The notes under the pieces: model-generated
The model's input: only the letters and a program-made list of their open reading frames with translations
What the model was told of the DNA's origin: nothing
Databases searched by the model: none
Shown: in pieces, positions 1 through 8,980 of the stretch
How positions within the stretch are numbered: position 1 is the stretch's first letter
Layout of the letters: each line of letters opens with the position of its first letter
Translations under genes and position numbers: made by a program
Source of the DNA: Pseudomonas brassicacearum
Lineage (GTDB): Bacteria; Pseudomonadota; Gammaproteobacteria; Pseudomonadales; Pseudomonadaceae
NCBI RefSeq assembly: GCF_000585995.1
Contig: NZ_CP007410.1
Location: 5,545,430 to 5,609,429 of the forward strand
DNA length: 64,000 nt
Direction of reading: 5' to 3'

Positions 1-186
1 ACCGACGTGCTCAGCGTGGAGCCACCCACCCAGGGCAATCCACTGCTGGCCGGCGACATCCCCCGGCTGATCGTCACGCCCCACAACGCCTGGGGCAGCC
101 GCGAGGCGCGGCAACGGATCGTCGGTCAAATGACCGAAAACGCCCAGGGCTTTTTCAGCGGTACAGCACAGCGGGTCGTCAGTTGA
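1..186 (+). CDS. D-2-hydroxyacid dehydrogenase, C-terminal end (partial)
   Basis: The open frame enters from the left edge and stops at TGA 184-186, leaving the last 61 residues. The motif LSVEPPTQGNPLL followed by VTPHNAWGSREARQR is the end of the NAD-binding lobe of D-isomer-specific 2-hydroxyacid dehydrogenases; the His of TPHNAW is the family's catalytic acid/base. These enzymes reduce 2-oxo acids such as hydroxypyruvate or glyoxylate with NAD(P)H in the cytoplasm. The substrate cannot be told from this fragment. It reads in the same direction as rsmC, which starts 33 bases later. Confidence 0.85.
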   Translation, partial: TDVLSVEPPTQGNPLLAGDIPRLIVTPHNAWGSREARQRIVGQMTENAQGFFSGTAQRVVS

Positions 187-219
187 TAAACTGCCGCACT
201 TTTTTTCAAGGAGCAGACC

Positions 220-1218
220 ATGGATCCGCGCAGTGAAGTACTGCTTCGTCAGGCCGAATTATTCCAGGGTTCGGTCTTGTTGGCCGGGCTGCCCGCCGAC
301 GATCTGCTCGGCCGTTTGCCCGAGGCCCATGGCTGGTGCTGGCACGCAGGCGATCAGGCCGCGCTGGATGCCCGCTTCCCCGAGCGCAGTCACTTTGGCG
401 TAAACGTCCCCGAGCGCGCGTTCGACACCGCCGTGGTGTTCCTGCCCAAGGCCAAGGACCTGACCGATTACATCCTCAATGCCGTGGCGGCACGCCTGGC
501 CGGTCGCGAGGTGTACCTGGTGGGGGAAAAACGCAGTGGTATTGAAGGCGCGTCCAAACAGCTCAACCCGTTCGGCAAGCCGCGCAAGCTCGACAGCGCG
601 CGGCATTGCCAACTGTGGCAGGTCACCGTCGCCAACGCGCCCGAGGCCACGCCTCTGGAAAGCCTGGCCCAGACCTACGAGCTGCCCCTGGTCGAAGGTC
701 CGCTGAAGGTCATCAGCCTGCCGGGGGTGTTCAGCCATGGTCGCCTGGATCGCGGCAGTGCGTTGCTGCTAGAACACCTCGACAAACTGCCCAGCGGCCA
801 TTTGCTGGACTTTGGCTGCGGTGCCGGTGTGCTGGGGGCGGCGGTCAAGCGTCGCTATCCGCACAACACCGTCACGCTGTTGGACGTGGATGCGTTCGCC
901 GCCGCCAGCAGTCGCTTGACCCTGGCCGCCAACGGTCTGGAAGCCGAGGTGCTGACCGGTGACGGGATCGACGCCGCGCCGATGGGTTTGAGCGCGATCC
1001 TGAGTAACCCGCCGTTCCATGTCGGCGTGCACACCGATTACCACGCCACGGAAAACCTGCTGCGAAAAGCGGCCAAACATCTGAAAAACGGCGGCGAACT
1101 GCGCTTGGTAGCGAACAGCTTCCTCAAGTACCAACCGCTGATCGAAGAGCATTTGGGTGTGTGTGCGATCAAGGCCGAGGGCCAGGGTTTTCGCATCTAC
1201 CGGGCCAAACGCAGCTGA
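220..1218 (+). CDS. rsmC: 16S rRNA (guanine1207-N2)-methyltransferase
   Basis: 332 residues, the usual RsmC length. The N-terminal half is the degenerate methyltransferase-like domain of RsmC/RsmD-type enzymes. The C-terminal half is a class I SAM-dependent methyltransferase with motif [11 protein letters not shown] (about residues 196-205), an acidic LLDVDAFA strand, and the N-methylation motif NPPF at about residue 263. The enzyme methylates G1207 of 16S rRNA in the 30S subunit using SAM. The ATG at 220 follows AAGGAG at a good distance. It appears to be transcribed alone or with the upstream dehydrogenase. Confidence 0.92.
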   Translation: MDPRSEVLLRQAELFQGSVLLAGLPADDLLGRLPEAHGWCWHAGDQAALDARFPERSHFGVNVPERAFDTAVVFLPKAKDLTDYILNAVAARLAGREVYLVGEKRSGIEGASKQLNPFGKPRKLDSARHCQLWQVTVANAPEATPLESLAQTYELPLVEGPLKVISLPGVFSHGRLDRGSALLLEHLDKLPSGHLLDFGCGAGVLGAAVKRRYPHNTVTLLDVDAFAAASSRLTLAANGLEAEVLTGDGIDAAPMGLSAILSNPPFHVGVHTDYHATENLLRKAAKHLKNGGELRLVANSFLKYQPLIEEHLGVCAIKAEGQGFRIYRAKRS

Positions 1219-1261
1219 AGCTTTTTTAAAAAACAGCACTTGCCCAATCGGATTTGCCTAG

Positions 1262-1462
1262 GCAGAATCCGCTCCGTCCTAGGGGAGTAGTCTCCCGCGA
1301 GCGCCATGCTCGCCCGGCATACGTCAACATACTTGGTCAGCAGACCATGGCGTATGCGGCCCAAGCGTCCACACAGATGGTCGCTGGGTTTGACAAGACC
1401 TATGACACGCACACCTTACCCGGGGCGGGAAGGCTGTACGTGTCATAGCCGTGTCGACCCGC
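1262..1462 (+). promoter_or_regulatory. yybP-ykoY (Mn2+) riboswitch
   Basis: The 230 bases before the GDT1 gene carry the yybP-ykoY landmarks: GGGGAGTAGTCTCC near 1280 and GTCAACATACTTGG at about 1322-1336. A perfect 10-bp inverted repeat CTATGACACG (1400-1409) / CGTGTCATAG (1439-1448) encloses an inner CCTT...AAGG stem close to the start codon. The class is known to sense Mn2+ and to raise expression of Mn exporters. The outer limits given are approximate. The 3' hairpin is a candidate expression platform acting on the ribosome site; that is inference. Confidence 0.85.
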
Positions 1463-1480
1463 CCCTCTAGGAATCACCTG

Positions 1481-2065
1481 ATGCTGGACTCTCTCCTCGT
1501 ACCTACCGCTATCGTTGCGCTGGCCGAAATCGGCGACAAGACGCAATTGCTCGCGCTCATTCTTGCGGCTCGCTTTCGCAAACCCTGGCCGATCATCGCC
1601 GGCATCGTTGCGGCGACGCTCGCCAACCATGCGGCGGCCGGGGCGGTGGGGGCCTGGGTCGGCAGTATATTCTCGGATGCGGTCTTGCACTGGATCCTGG
1701 CAGCGAGTTTCGCGGCCACGGCGCTGTGGACCCTGGTCCCGGACAAGCTGGACGACGAAGAAGCCAATACGGCCCGCAAGTTCGGACCATTCCTGACCAC
1801 GCTGATTGCGTTTTTCCTGGCGGAAATCGGTGACAAGACGCAGATCGCCACGGTGATGCTCGCCGCGCAGTACCCGGAACTGTGGCTGGTGATCATCGGC
1901 ACCACTGTGGGCATGCTGATTGCCAACGTGCCGGTGGTGCTGGCGGGCAATTTCGCCGCCGAGAAACTGCCCCTGACGCTGATCCGCCGCCTGGCCGCCT
2001 CGGCATTTTTCGTCCTGGCGATCGTGGCGGTGTACAAGGCGATGCAGAGTAGTGGGTGGGTTTGA
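1481..2065 (+). CDS. TMEM165/GDT1 family (UPF0016) Mn2+/Ca2+ transporter
   Basis: 194 residues, six predicted membrane helices in two repeats, each opening with the family signature E-x-G-D-K-T (EIGDKTQ near residue 16 and again near residue 114). Bacterial members such as Vibrio MneA export Mn2+ through the inner membrane. A longer reading from GTG 1451 would run into the riboswitch, so the ATG at 1481 (TAGGAATCACCTG before it) is taken as the start. The yybP-ykoY leader just upstream supports induction by Mn2+ and an export role. Confidence 0.9.
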   Translation: MLDSLLVPTAIVALAEIGDKTQLLALILAARFRKPWPIIAGIVAATLANHAAAGAVGAWVGSIFSDAVLHWILAASFAATALWTLVPDKLDDEEANTARKFGPFLTTLIAFFLAEIGDKTQIATVMLAAQYPELWLVIIGTTVGMLIANVPVVLAGNFAAEKLPLTLIRRLAASAFFVLAIVAVYKAMQSSGWV

Positions 2066-2082
2066 TCAGGTTGATGCAGGCT

Positions 2083-2180
2083 CTTGTGGCGAGGGAGTTC
2101 GCTCCCGCTGGGTTGCGAAGCAGCGCCAAGCTTTTGCGGTCACTGCGCGACCGAGCGGGAGCAAGCTCCCTCGCCACAAG
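2083..2180 (+). repeat. Inverted pair of REP elements
   Basis: Two head-to-head copies of a Pseudomonas REP: TTGTGGCGAGGGAGTTCGCT at the left and its near reverse complement ending CTCCCTCGCCACAAG at the right, separated by about 40 bases. It sits between the convergent ends of the GDT1 gene and the M48 protease gene, the usual site for REP doublets, where the hairpins can stabilise mRNA ends or bind gyrase. Confidence 0.9.
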
Positions 2181-2196
2181 GAAACAACCTTAATAC

Positions 2197-3012
2197 TTAT
2201 TTCTTGGCCTGCTGATAAAGCGGCATCACCTTCGGAATCGCCGCCTGCAGGGAAGCGATCCGGCTGTCCGATGACGGGTGGGTGCTCATGAACTCCGGCG
2301 GTGCGCCTTCCGATGCCTTGGCCATTTTGTTCCACAGGGTGATCGCGGCATTCGGGTTGTAGCCAGCGCGGGCGGCCAGTTCAAGGCCGATCAGGTCGGC
2401 TTCGTTTTCGTTGCCGCGGCTGTTGGGCAGGGTCATGCCATAGTTGGCCACGGTATCGGCCAATGCCAGGCTGTCCTGGCCCAGGCCGAATATGGCGCCG
2501 GCGCCCTGCTTGGCCATCTCGATGCCATAGGCCTTGGACATCGCTTCACGCCCATGCTCGCGCAGGGCGTGGGCGATTTCATGGCCGATGATCGCGGCGA
2601 TTTCATCGTCGGTGAGCTTCAGCTTGTTGATCAAACCCGTGTAGAAAATGATTTTCCCGCCGGGACCGCAACTGGCGTTGAGCTCATCGCTCTTGATCAG
2701 GTTCACTTCCCAGTTCCACTGCGCCGAATCCGGACGGAACACCGGAGCCTGGTTGATCAGCCGGCTGGAAATGGCCTGGACGCGCTTGGCATCGCTGCTG
2801 GTCTTGTCCAGTACCCCCTGGGCGCTCGCCTCGCCCATGGTCTTTTGATAGGACTGGGCATACATCTGGTTGACCTCAGCGGTCGACAGCATGCTGAACA
2901 TGTACTGCTTGCGCTCCACGCCCACAGCCCCGCCGCTGGTGGTGTTGACCGACTGACAACCCGCGAGCAGCAAAGCCGCGCTCAGAGCACACACCATCAA
3001 TGTCTTGTTCAT
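2197..3012 (-). CDS. M48 family metalloprotease, lipoprotein
   Basis: 271 residues. A lipoprotein signal peptide ends in the lipobox LLLAGC with Cys19. The zinc-protease motif HEIAH lies near residue 143 and the third-ligand region NENEADLIG near residue 200; this arrangement is typical of M48 peptidases of the LoiP/YcaL type, which degrade misfolded outer-membrane proteins from the periplasm. The frame stays open far upstream to 3579, but the signal peptide and the GGGAGC ribosome site favour the ATG at 3012. No partner gene is adjacent. Substrate unknown. Confidence 0.9.
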   Translation of the reverse strand: MNKTLMVCALSAALLLAGCQSVNTTSGGAVGVERKQYMFSMLSTAEVNQMYAQSYQKTMGEASAQGVLDKTSSDAKRVQAISSRLINQAPVFRPDSAQWNWEVNLIKSDELNASCGPGGKIIFYTGLINKLKLTDDEIAAIIGHEIAHALREHGREAMSKAYGIEMAKQGAGAIFGLGQDSLALADTVANYGMTLPNSRGNENEADLIGLELAARAGYNPNAAITLWNKMAKASEGAPPEFMSTHPSSDSRIASLQAAIPKVMPLYQQAKK

Positions 3013-3229
3013 ACTTAAGAAGCTCCCTGGAAACGTGGGCGTATCGTAGGCGTTGATTTGTATCGGCGCCAGATACACAGCGCGGGTTTGGCGTTTTTTC
3101 AGACAAGTCCCATCCAGTCCATTTGCGACACTCACGAAGCCATAACAGTCACCCGACGAACAGCGCCTCATGCCGTTGCACAGAAACGCCGATACAGGCT
3201 CCAGCGTCATCTTCGCGTCCGGAGCCTTT

Positions 3230-5368
3230 ATGAAATTCAAATCGATCCAGTTTTCCGTGGCCGCCCTGGCCGGTGCCATCGTGCTCAGCGTGGTCGGCGC
3301 CCTGGTGCTGTACGCGCTGTTTGCCGGCGCCCGCACCCAGGAAATGGTGCAACAGCGGACCAAGACACAGTTCGAACAACTCATCGAACAACGCCTCAGC
3401 GCCTTGGCCCGCACCCAGGCCAGCCTGATCCAGCGGGAACTGGAAGCGCCGCTGTTGCTCGCCCGTGGCCTGGCCACCAGCAACGCCTTGATGGGCATGA
3501 ACGGCGCGGACGGTAACCCGCAACTGAAGGTGCCCCGTGAGCAAATGATCAGCCTGCTGCGCGAAACCGTGGTGCGCAACCCGAAGATTCTCGGCGCCTA
3601 CATCGCCTGGGAACCGAACGCCATCGACCACGACGACGCCAATTATGTGAACAGCCCGGTGGTGGGCATGGAAACCAACGGACGTTTCCTGCCGTGGTGG
3701 TTCCGCAATCAGGACGGTACCCTCGGGCTGGAAAAACTCGCCGACGTGACCGACCAGAAACTGCTTTCCACCGGCATCCGCGCCAGTGAGTATTACCTGT
3801 GCTCCCAGGACAGCAAGAAAGCCTGCGTGATCGACCCGGCGCCCTATCGCGTCGGCAGCACGATGACCATGCTCGCCTCGTTCATCGAACCGATCCTGAT
3901 CGACGGCAAGTTCCAGGGCATCGTCGGTGCCGACCTGTCGGTGAACTTCATCCAGGACATGCTCGTGGCCGCCGACGGCAAGCTGTACGACGGCGCCGGG
4001 GAAATGGCCTTGCTCTCGAGCAACAACCGGCTGGTGGCCTTCACCAAGGACCCGAGCAAACTCGGGGAAAAAGCCAGCGACCTGCTGGATGCCAGCGAAT
4101 TGGACAACCTGGCCAAGCTGGGCGTCGGCGAGGTGCGCTACGACATCGACGAAGAACACGGGCATATCGAGGTGTACATGCCGTTCGGCATCGGCGAAAC
4201 CAACGCCCGTTGGACCCTGATGCTGCAGTTGCCGCTGAATGCGGTCATGGCTGACCTGCAAGCCTTGCAGAAAGATCTCGACCACCAGCGCCAGGCTGAC
4301 ATTTTCGGCATGGCGATGGTGGGCCTGGTGATTGCCGGTATTGGCCTGCTGGTGATCTGGCTGGTGGGCCACGGCATTGCCCGACCGCTCAAGCAAATGG
4401 TGGCAATGCTCGATGACATCGCCCAGGGCGAAGGTGACTTGACCCGTCGCCTGGTCAGCGACCGTGCCGATGAACTCGGGGCGATTGCCAGGGGCTTCAA
4501 TACCTTCCTGAGCAAGTTGCAAGGGATGATCACCCAGGTGGTGACCTCGGTGCAGAGCGTCAGCGATTCGTCGGAGCACACCGCCGACATTGCGATCCGC
4601 ACCAACCAGGGTGTGCACAAGCAAATGTCGGAGATCGATCAGGTCGCCACCGCCGTGCACGAAATGACCGCCACCGCCCAAGACGTGGCTCGCAACGCAA
4701 CCCAGGCCGCCCAAGCCGCCAGTCACGCCGACCAGGCCGCCAGCCAGGGCATGCAGATCGTGCGGGACACCTCCACCTCCATTGGCGCCCTCGCCGTGGA
4801 AATCGGCAAGGCTGTTAGCGTGGTGCAAACCCTGGCCAAGGACAGCGAGAACATCAACGCGATCCTGACTGCGATTCGCGGGATCGCCGAACAGACCAAC
4901 CTGCTGGCCCTCAACGCCGCCATCGAAGCCGCCCGGGCAGGTGAGCAAGGTCGTGGTTTCGCGGTGGTGGCCGATGAGGTGCGCAACCTGGCGCAGAAGA
5001 CCCAGCATGCCACGGGAGAAATCCAGACGATGATCCAGCAGCTGCAACAAGGCACCCGGGATGTGGTGCGGGTGATGGAAGACAGCCAGCAGCGCACCGA
5101 TGAAAGCGTGCAGCACGCGGCAAAAGCGGCCCAGGCCCTGGAGACGATCACCCAGGCCGTGTCGGTGATCAACGACATGAACACCCAGATCGCCAGCGCC
5201 GCCGAGGAACAGAGCGCCGTGGCCGATGACATCAACCGCAACGTGATCAACATCGGGCAAGTGGCGAACGAAGTGGCCAGTGGCGCCGACGAGTCCAGCG
5301 CCGCCAGTGCCGGGTTGACCAAACTGGCGGAGCAGCAACGGCGCTTGATCAATCAGTTCAGGGTTTGA
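3230..5368 (+). CDS. Methyl-accepting chemotaxis protein (dCache_1 type)
   Basis: 712 residues. TM1 (about 9-31), a large periplasmic double-Cache ligand domain (about 35-350), TM2 (about 355-378), HAMP (about 378-432), then the coiled-coil signalling domain with the conserved hairpin tip [20 protein letters not shown] around 565-585. It relays periplasmic ligand binding to CheA/CheW at the cell pole. An earlier in-frame ATG at 3170 is unlikely; the ATG at 3230 follows GGAGCC and gives a clean signal anchor. The canonical amino-acid Cache motif (YxxxxRxWY) is not evident, so the ligand is not inferred. No C-terminal CheR-tether pentapeptide is present. Confidence 0.92.
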   Translation: MKFKSIQFSVAALAGAIVLSVVGALVLYALFAGARTQEMVQQRTKTQFEQLIEQRLSALARTQASLIQRELEAPLLLARGLATSNALMGMNGADGNPQLKVPREQMISLLRETVVRNPKILGAYIAWEPNAIDHDDANYVNSPVVGMETNGRFLPWWFRNQDGTLGLEKLADVTDQKLLSTGIRASEYYLCSQDSKKACVIDPAPYRVGSTMTMLASFIEPILIDGKFQGIVGADLSVNFIQDMLVAADGKLYDGAGEMALLSSNNRLVAFTKDPSKLGEKASDLLDASELDNLAKLGVGEVRYDIDEEHGHIEVYMPFGIGETNARWTLMLQLPLNAVMADLQALQKDLDHQRQADIFGMAMVGLVIAGIGLLVIWLVGHGIARPLKQMVAMLDDIAQGEGDLTRRLVSDRADELGAIARGFNTFLSKLQGMITQVVTSVQSVSDSSEHTADIAIRTNQGVHKQMSEIDQVATAVHEMTATAQDVARNATQAAQAASHADQAASQGMQIVRDTSTSIGALAVEIGKAVSVVQTLAKDSENINAILTAIRGIAEQTNLLALNAAIEAARAGEQGRGFAVVADEVRNLAQKTQHATGEIQTMIQQLQQGTRDVVRVMEDSQQRTDESVQHAAKAAQALETITQAVSVINDMNTQIASAAEEQSAVADDINRNVINIGQVANEVASGADESSAASAGLTKLAEQQRRLINQFRV

Positions 5369-5375
5369 TCCAGAG

Positions 5376-5592
5376 GCCTCATCGCGAGCAAGCTCGCTCC
5401 CACAAGGGATTGCGGTTATCCACAAATCCTGTGGGAGCGGCCTTGCTCGCGAAGGCGGTGTGTCAGGCGACGCACCGCTGTCGGGTGTACCGCTTTCGCG
5501 AGCAAGCTCGCTCCCACAGGGATTGGCGGTGAACACAGTTGCTGTAAACACTCGCAGCCCACTGTGGGAGCGAGCTTGCTCGCGATGAGGCC
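5376..5592 (+). repeat. Cluster of four alternating REP elements
   Basis: Four copies of the REP core GCGAGCAAGCTCGCTCCCAC in alternating orientation at about 5381, 5430, 5496 and 5562, with spacers of 20-45 bases, filling the convergent gap between the chemoreceptor and the YedK-type gene. The second copy is variant (GCGGCCTTGCTCGCGAA). This is a BIME-like array. Confidence 0.9.
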
Positions 5593-5611
5593 AGCACAGG
5601 CTTCAGCCAAC

Positions 5612-6235
5612 TCAAGCCGGAGTCAGGCACTCCGGCCCATTGAGCTTCGGATCATTGACCATGTTCGCCAACACCCGCTCGCGCAATTGCGCCGGCTCGC
5701 TGGCCAGCAACCCTTGCAGCGCGTGCAGCGGCGTCTCGGGGTCGAGCCACAGGCGCTGGCCCTCTTCGTCCAGGATCAACGGCCGACGCTGGCCCGCCGC
5801 GGGCTGGGTGATAACCGCCGTACTCAGCCATACTTGCTCCTGCACCGGATACGCCTCCCAGATCGCGGCAAAGAACAACGACGAGCCCTCTCCCGGCGTC
5901 AGCCAGTAAGGACGCTTGCGCGTACCGCCGCGCCATTCGTAGAAGCCGTTGGCCGGCAACAGGCAGCGACGCTGGCGCAAGGCTTCACGGAACATTGGTT
6001 GCTCGGCCACGGTTTCGGCCCGGGCATGGGCGGGCGTGCGAGACAGGTCGGTCAGCCACGGTGGTGTCAGGCCCCAGCGCGCCCGGGCCAGTTCGCGCTG
6101 CCCCTCGGCGCCGACACGCAGCATCAGCACCGAATCATTGGGCGAGATATTCCACTGGGCCTTCTGATCGGCAGGAAAGCCGGGCAAGGCCGCGAAGGTG
6201 GGGTTCCAGCGAAACAGGGCATAACGTCCACACAT
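5612..6235 (-). CDS. SOS response-associated peptidase family protein (YedK/HMCES)
   Basis: 207 residues beginning MCGRYALF, the invariant start of the family: Cys2 becomes the N-terminus and forms a thiazolidine cross-link with abasic sites in single-stranded DNA. The conserved NISPN segment, the ARWGL segment and the later NARAETV-like stretch (HARAETVAEQP) and GFYEW are all visible, the last carrying the active-site Glu. E. coli YedK protects abasic sites at stalled forks. No LexA box was identified upstream. Runs alone, opposite to the chemoreceptor. Confidence 0.92.
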   Translation of the reverse strand: MCGRYALFRWNPTFAALPGFPADQKAQWNISPNDSVLMLRVGAEGQRELARARWGLTPPWLTDLSRTPAHARAETVAEQPMFREALRQRRCLLPANGFYEWRGGTRKRPYWLTPGEGSSLFFAAIWEAYPVQEQVWLSTAVITQPAAGQRRPLILDEEGQRLWLDPETPLHALQGLLASEPAQLRERVLANMVNDPKLNGPECLTPA

Positions 6236-6270
6236 GGGGCAACACGACTCTTGATCAACCGGCCGCCAGC

Positions 6271-6543
6271 CTAGCAGACCAGCGTGCCGGGGTAACTGTC
6301 CGGTTCATCGCCGAGCAGGGGCAGCGCGGCATTGTAGGCTGCGATCAACTCCCGAGCGGCTTGCGCCCGGTCGTCCTCCACCGCCAGCCCCAGCAAGCCC
6401 TGCATCGGCAATTCCCCGGCTCCGCCCATCAGATCGCGGCCCACCAGGTACGCCGTGATGCCTTCGCTGGCGAGCATGCCTTGGAGCAACTCGCCTTCCA
6501 TCAGGTTCTCCAGTTCGTAGATTCGCTGCATGGACGCCCCCAT
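6271..6543 (-). CDS. DUF2007 domain protein (putative signal-transducing protein)
   Basis: 90 residues from the ATG at 6543, which overlaps the TGA of the upstream CPXCG gene (TGATG), so the two are translationally coupled. A GTG at 6546 and a further ATG encoding MQRIYELEN near 6531 are alternatives; the latter has GGGGG before it. The segment RIYELENLMEGELLQGMLAS and the later YLVGRDLMGGAGELP match the small PII-like fold of DUF2007. Function unknown. Confidence 0.85.
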   Translation of the reverse strand: MGASMQRIYELENLMEGELLQGMLASEGITAYLVGRDLMGGAGELPMQGLLGLAVEDDRAQAARELIAAYNAALPLLGDEPDSYPGTLVC

Positions 6544-6725
6544 CACTCGTTTTCGCTAAAGACCTCGAGATGCCACTCTTCACCATGGACCTGCAGGACA
6601 AAGGTTATCGGCCGGCAACAAACCTGACAGTCCTCAATGTAGGTCTGATCGCCGCCGGACAGATCCAAGACAGTCTCAACCCCTTCGCCACAATACGGAC
6701 ATTCATAATGAGTGGTTTCCAGCAT
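6543..6725 (-). CDS. CPXCG-motif cysteine-rich protein
   Basis: 60 residues with CPYCG near the N-terminus and CQVCCRPI in the middle, together a four-Cys zinc-ribbon arrangement. This is the small conserved CPXCG family, function unknown, usually found next to a DUF2007 gene as here. Its stop codon overlaps the start of that gene. Confidence 0.88.
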   Translation of the reverse strand: MLETTHYECPYCGEGVETVLDLSGGDQTYIEDCQVCCRPITFVLQVHGEEWHLEVFSENE

Positions 6726-6864
6726 CGCGGTCTCCCAGGTGACTTGTGCGTATAATCGCCGGTCTATTTGCAGGGCTATTAGTGTCTGGCTGATGTTTCA
6801 GCCCCTGCCCTGTCGGTTTTTCGAACACACTTTTACTTACCCTAGCCGTTTCCAACAAGAGAGC

Positions 6865-8031
6865 ATGATGGGCGAATTCGATGCCATCCGACCTTACGAC
6901 GACAGCGAAGTCCCAGCGGTGCTGGCACGGCTGCTCGGCGACAAGGCGTTTCTAGATATCCTCACCCACTTCCGCTTCCCACGCCTGGCCGGCGCCTTCG
7001 GCTGGATGCTCAAACCTCTTATAGCGCAAAGATTGCGTCGTGAGTTCGCTGGCGTGACATCGGTCGCGACTTTGCAGGACAAGGTGGAGTTCTATGTCGA
7101 CCACACAATCGAGCGGGCCACCGATGGCGTGACCTACACCGGGGTGGAGCAATTCAAGTCCGGCAGTGCGTACCTGTTCATCGCCAACCACCGCGACATC
7201 GTCATGGACCCGGCCTTCGTCAACTATGCCGTGTACCACGCCGGTCTGCCGACCCCGCGCATCGCCATTGGCGATAACCTGCTGCAAAAGCCATTCGTCA
7301 GCGACCTGATGCGCTTGAACAAGAGTTTCATCGTGCACCGCTCCATCACCGGACGACGGGAGAAAATGGCGGCGTACCAATTGCTGTCGGCGTACATCAA
7401 CCACTCGATCCGCAACGATTGTGCTTCCATCTGGATCGCCCAGGCCGAGGGCCGGGCCAAGGACGGCGACGACCGTACCGAATCGGCGATTCTCAAGATG
7501 TTCCACATGAGCCGCAAGGACGAGCCATTCGGTGAAGTGATCCGGTCACTGAACCTCACGCCAGTGTCCATCAGCTACGAATACGACCCGTGCGACCAGG
7601 CCAAGGCCCGCGAGCTGTACATCCGCGCCACCACCGGCACCTACACCAAGGTACCGGGCGAGGACGACGTGAGCATCGCCAAGGGCATCACCGGCTACAA
7701 GGGCCGGGTCCACGTGAACTTCGCCGCGCCGATCACCGAACTGTTCGAGGACACCAAGCAATTGGCCCTGGAGATGGACCGGCAGATTCTCGGCGGCTAT
7801 CGCCTGTTCCCGGCGCATTACCTGGCTTACGCCCAATGGGCCGACGCCGACCCGCAGTTGCAGGTGCCGACGGCGGCCGAGGTGTTTGGTGCCGATGAAC
7901 TGGCCAAGGCCGAGGAAGAATGGCAGCGCCGGCTGGATGCTTGCCCGCCGGAACACCGGCCGTTCCTGGTGCAGCAGTATGCGACGCCGGTGCGTAATCA
8001 GTACCGGGTCAAGGCGGGGCTGGCGTTGTAA
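6865..8031 (+). CDS. 1-acyl-glycerol-3-phosphate acyltransferase family protein
   Basis: 388 residues. The acyltransferase block I motif NHRDIVMD (NHxxxxD) is near residue 109 and is followed by the IGDNLLQKP and FIVHRS stretches of PlsB/PlsC-like enzymes; a WIAQAEGRAKDG stretch corresponds to block III. It should transfer a fatty acyl group to glycerol phosphate or a related acceptor at the inner membrane. The frame is open from 6712, but ATG 6865 (or 6868), after CAAGAGAG, is the sensible start. The substrate is not defined by the sequence. Confidence 0.85.
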   Translation: MMGEFDAIRPYDDSEVPAVLARLLGDKAFLDILTHFRFPRLAGAFGWMLKPLIAQRLRREFAGVTSVATLQDKVEFYVDHTIERATDGVTYTGVEQFKSGSAYLFIANHRDIVMDPAFVNYAVYHAGLPTPRIAIGDNLLQKPFVSDLMRLNKSFIVHRSITGRREKMAAYQLLSAYINHSIRNDCASIWIAQAEGRAKDGDDRTESAILKMFHMSRKDEPFGEVIRSLNLTPVSISYEYDPCDQAKARELYIRATTGTYTKVPGEDDVSIAKGITGYKGRVHVNFAAPITELFEDTKQLALEMDRQILGGYRLFPAHYLAYAQWADADPQLQVPTAAEVFGADELAKAEEEWQRRLDACPPEHRPFLVQQYATPVRNQYRVKAGLAL

Positions 8032-8034
8032 GGC

Positions 8035-8166
8035 TGTGGCGAGGGGATTTATCCCCGCTCGATTGCGCAGCAATCGCAAAAAACAGATTTGTGCTTAATC
8101 TGGGGTTGGATTGGCCTTTTCAAGAGGGGCAGCTTCACGCCCAGCGGGAGCAAGCTCCCTCGCCAC
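8035..8166 (+). repeat. Inverted REP pair
   Basis: TGTGGCGAGGGGATTTATCC at the left and GCGGGAGCAAGCTCCCTCGCC at the right, facing each other across about 85 bases between convergent genes. The left unit has diverged in its loop (ATTTAT). Confidence 0.85.
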
Positions 8167-8177
8167 GGGCTATTTCA

Positions 8178-8459
8178 TCAGAACTGCGTGCTGATCCAAG
8201 ACATCAGCAGCGCCAACGCCAGGCAGGCAAAACCGAAACGATAGAAAAACCGGTTCATGCGCTGCGTGGCCAGGTCCAGCAGCGCTTCGAATCGCTCGTT
8301 GCCTCCGCGATTACGCGCTTCCAGGCAAGCCCGCGCCCGTTGTTCGCGGCGGCGCGTAGCGTGCAGCACCCAACCGCCAGGGCAGGCAAACAGCAACGCC
8401 AGCAGGTTGATCAGTTTGGCGGGGTGGGCAGCGAACAACGAAAGCACATGCAGCGACAT
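8178..8459 (-). CDS. Small membrane protein, hypothetical
   Basis: 93 residues from ATG 8459 (GAGG six bases upstream). Two hydrophobic segments, one near residues 12-28 (LINLLALLFACPGG) and one at the C-terminus (FFYRFGFACLALALLMSWI), separated by an Arg-rich stretch RRREQRARACLEARNRGG. A longer frame upstream is open to 8633 but lacks a better start. Not recognised; a two-helix inner-membrane protein is the most that can be said. Confidence 0.6.
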   Translation of the reverse strand: MSLHVLSLFAAHPAKLINLLALLFACPGGWVLHATRRREQRARACLEARNRGGNERFEALLDLATQRMNRFFYRFGFACLALALLMSWISTQF

Positions 8460-8690
8460 CACAAACCTCAAGCGAAAAACGGGCAAGACACGCCCGGGAC
8501 CTACGAGCAGGGCGCGGATTCTACCGAAAGCCTTCCGTCCTGCGCCGTTTTTTCCGACCAGTAACGATCCCGCCGCAGCGCTTGGTTCTTTTGTGACGAG
8601 GGGATTGAGCCTTGGGTTAATTTCGTCCGTCACGGTTTCGTCATCTGATTAGGCCACTCTGTCGCCCTTCAAACCTGCACGGAATCCGTC

Positions 8691-8897
8691 ATGCTTCACG
8701 CCGAGAACCAGGATCGTCTCTATCTCATCAGCCCGAGCGAAGAACAACAGAACCTTGTTGGCAGTCTGTCCTTTAATGTGCAGGATCGACATTGGCTGGT
8801 GTATTGCGCCCTCGGTGGTCATCAGCATGCTGACTTGCCGGAGACTGATCTGCTGACTGGGATTAGTGTTTTGGAGCTGTATTCCCAGGCGGCATGA
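8691..8897 (+). CDS. Small hypothetical protein
   Basis: 68 residues, acidic, no membrane segment or recognised motif. The composition (DRLYLISPSEEQQNLVGSL, then WLVYCALGGHQHADLP) reads like a real folded small protein rather than a shadow frame, and no competing frame covers it. It starts 230 bases after the divergently read small membrane gene, so each probably has its own promoter. It lies just before the palindromic element. Confidence 0.5.
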   Translation: MLHAENQDRLYLISPSEEQQNLVGSLSFNVQDRHWLVYCALGGHQHADLPETDLLTGISVLELYSQAA

Positions 8898-8980
8898 AGT
8901 CCGCGCTTACAGATGCCAGCGGGGAGTTGATCTTCCCGTTCCTGGACTGGATATCTCTTTGCGGTTGGGGTTTCTTGGTT

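Noticed and set aside
3149..5551. 800-codon open frame on the minus strand opposite the chemoreceptor
   Set aside because: Composition is His/Gly/Leu/Val-rich antisense of a high-GC gene, with no domain pattern; the plus strand encodes a complete chemoreceptor.
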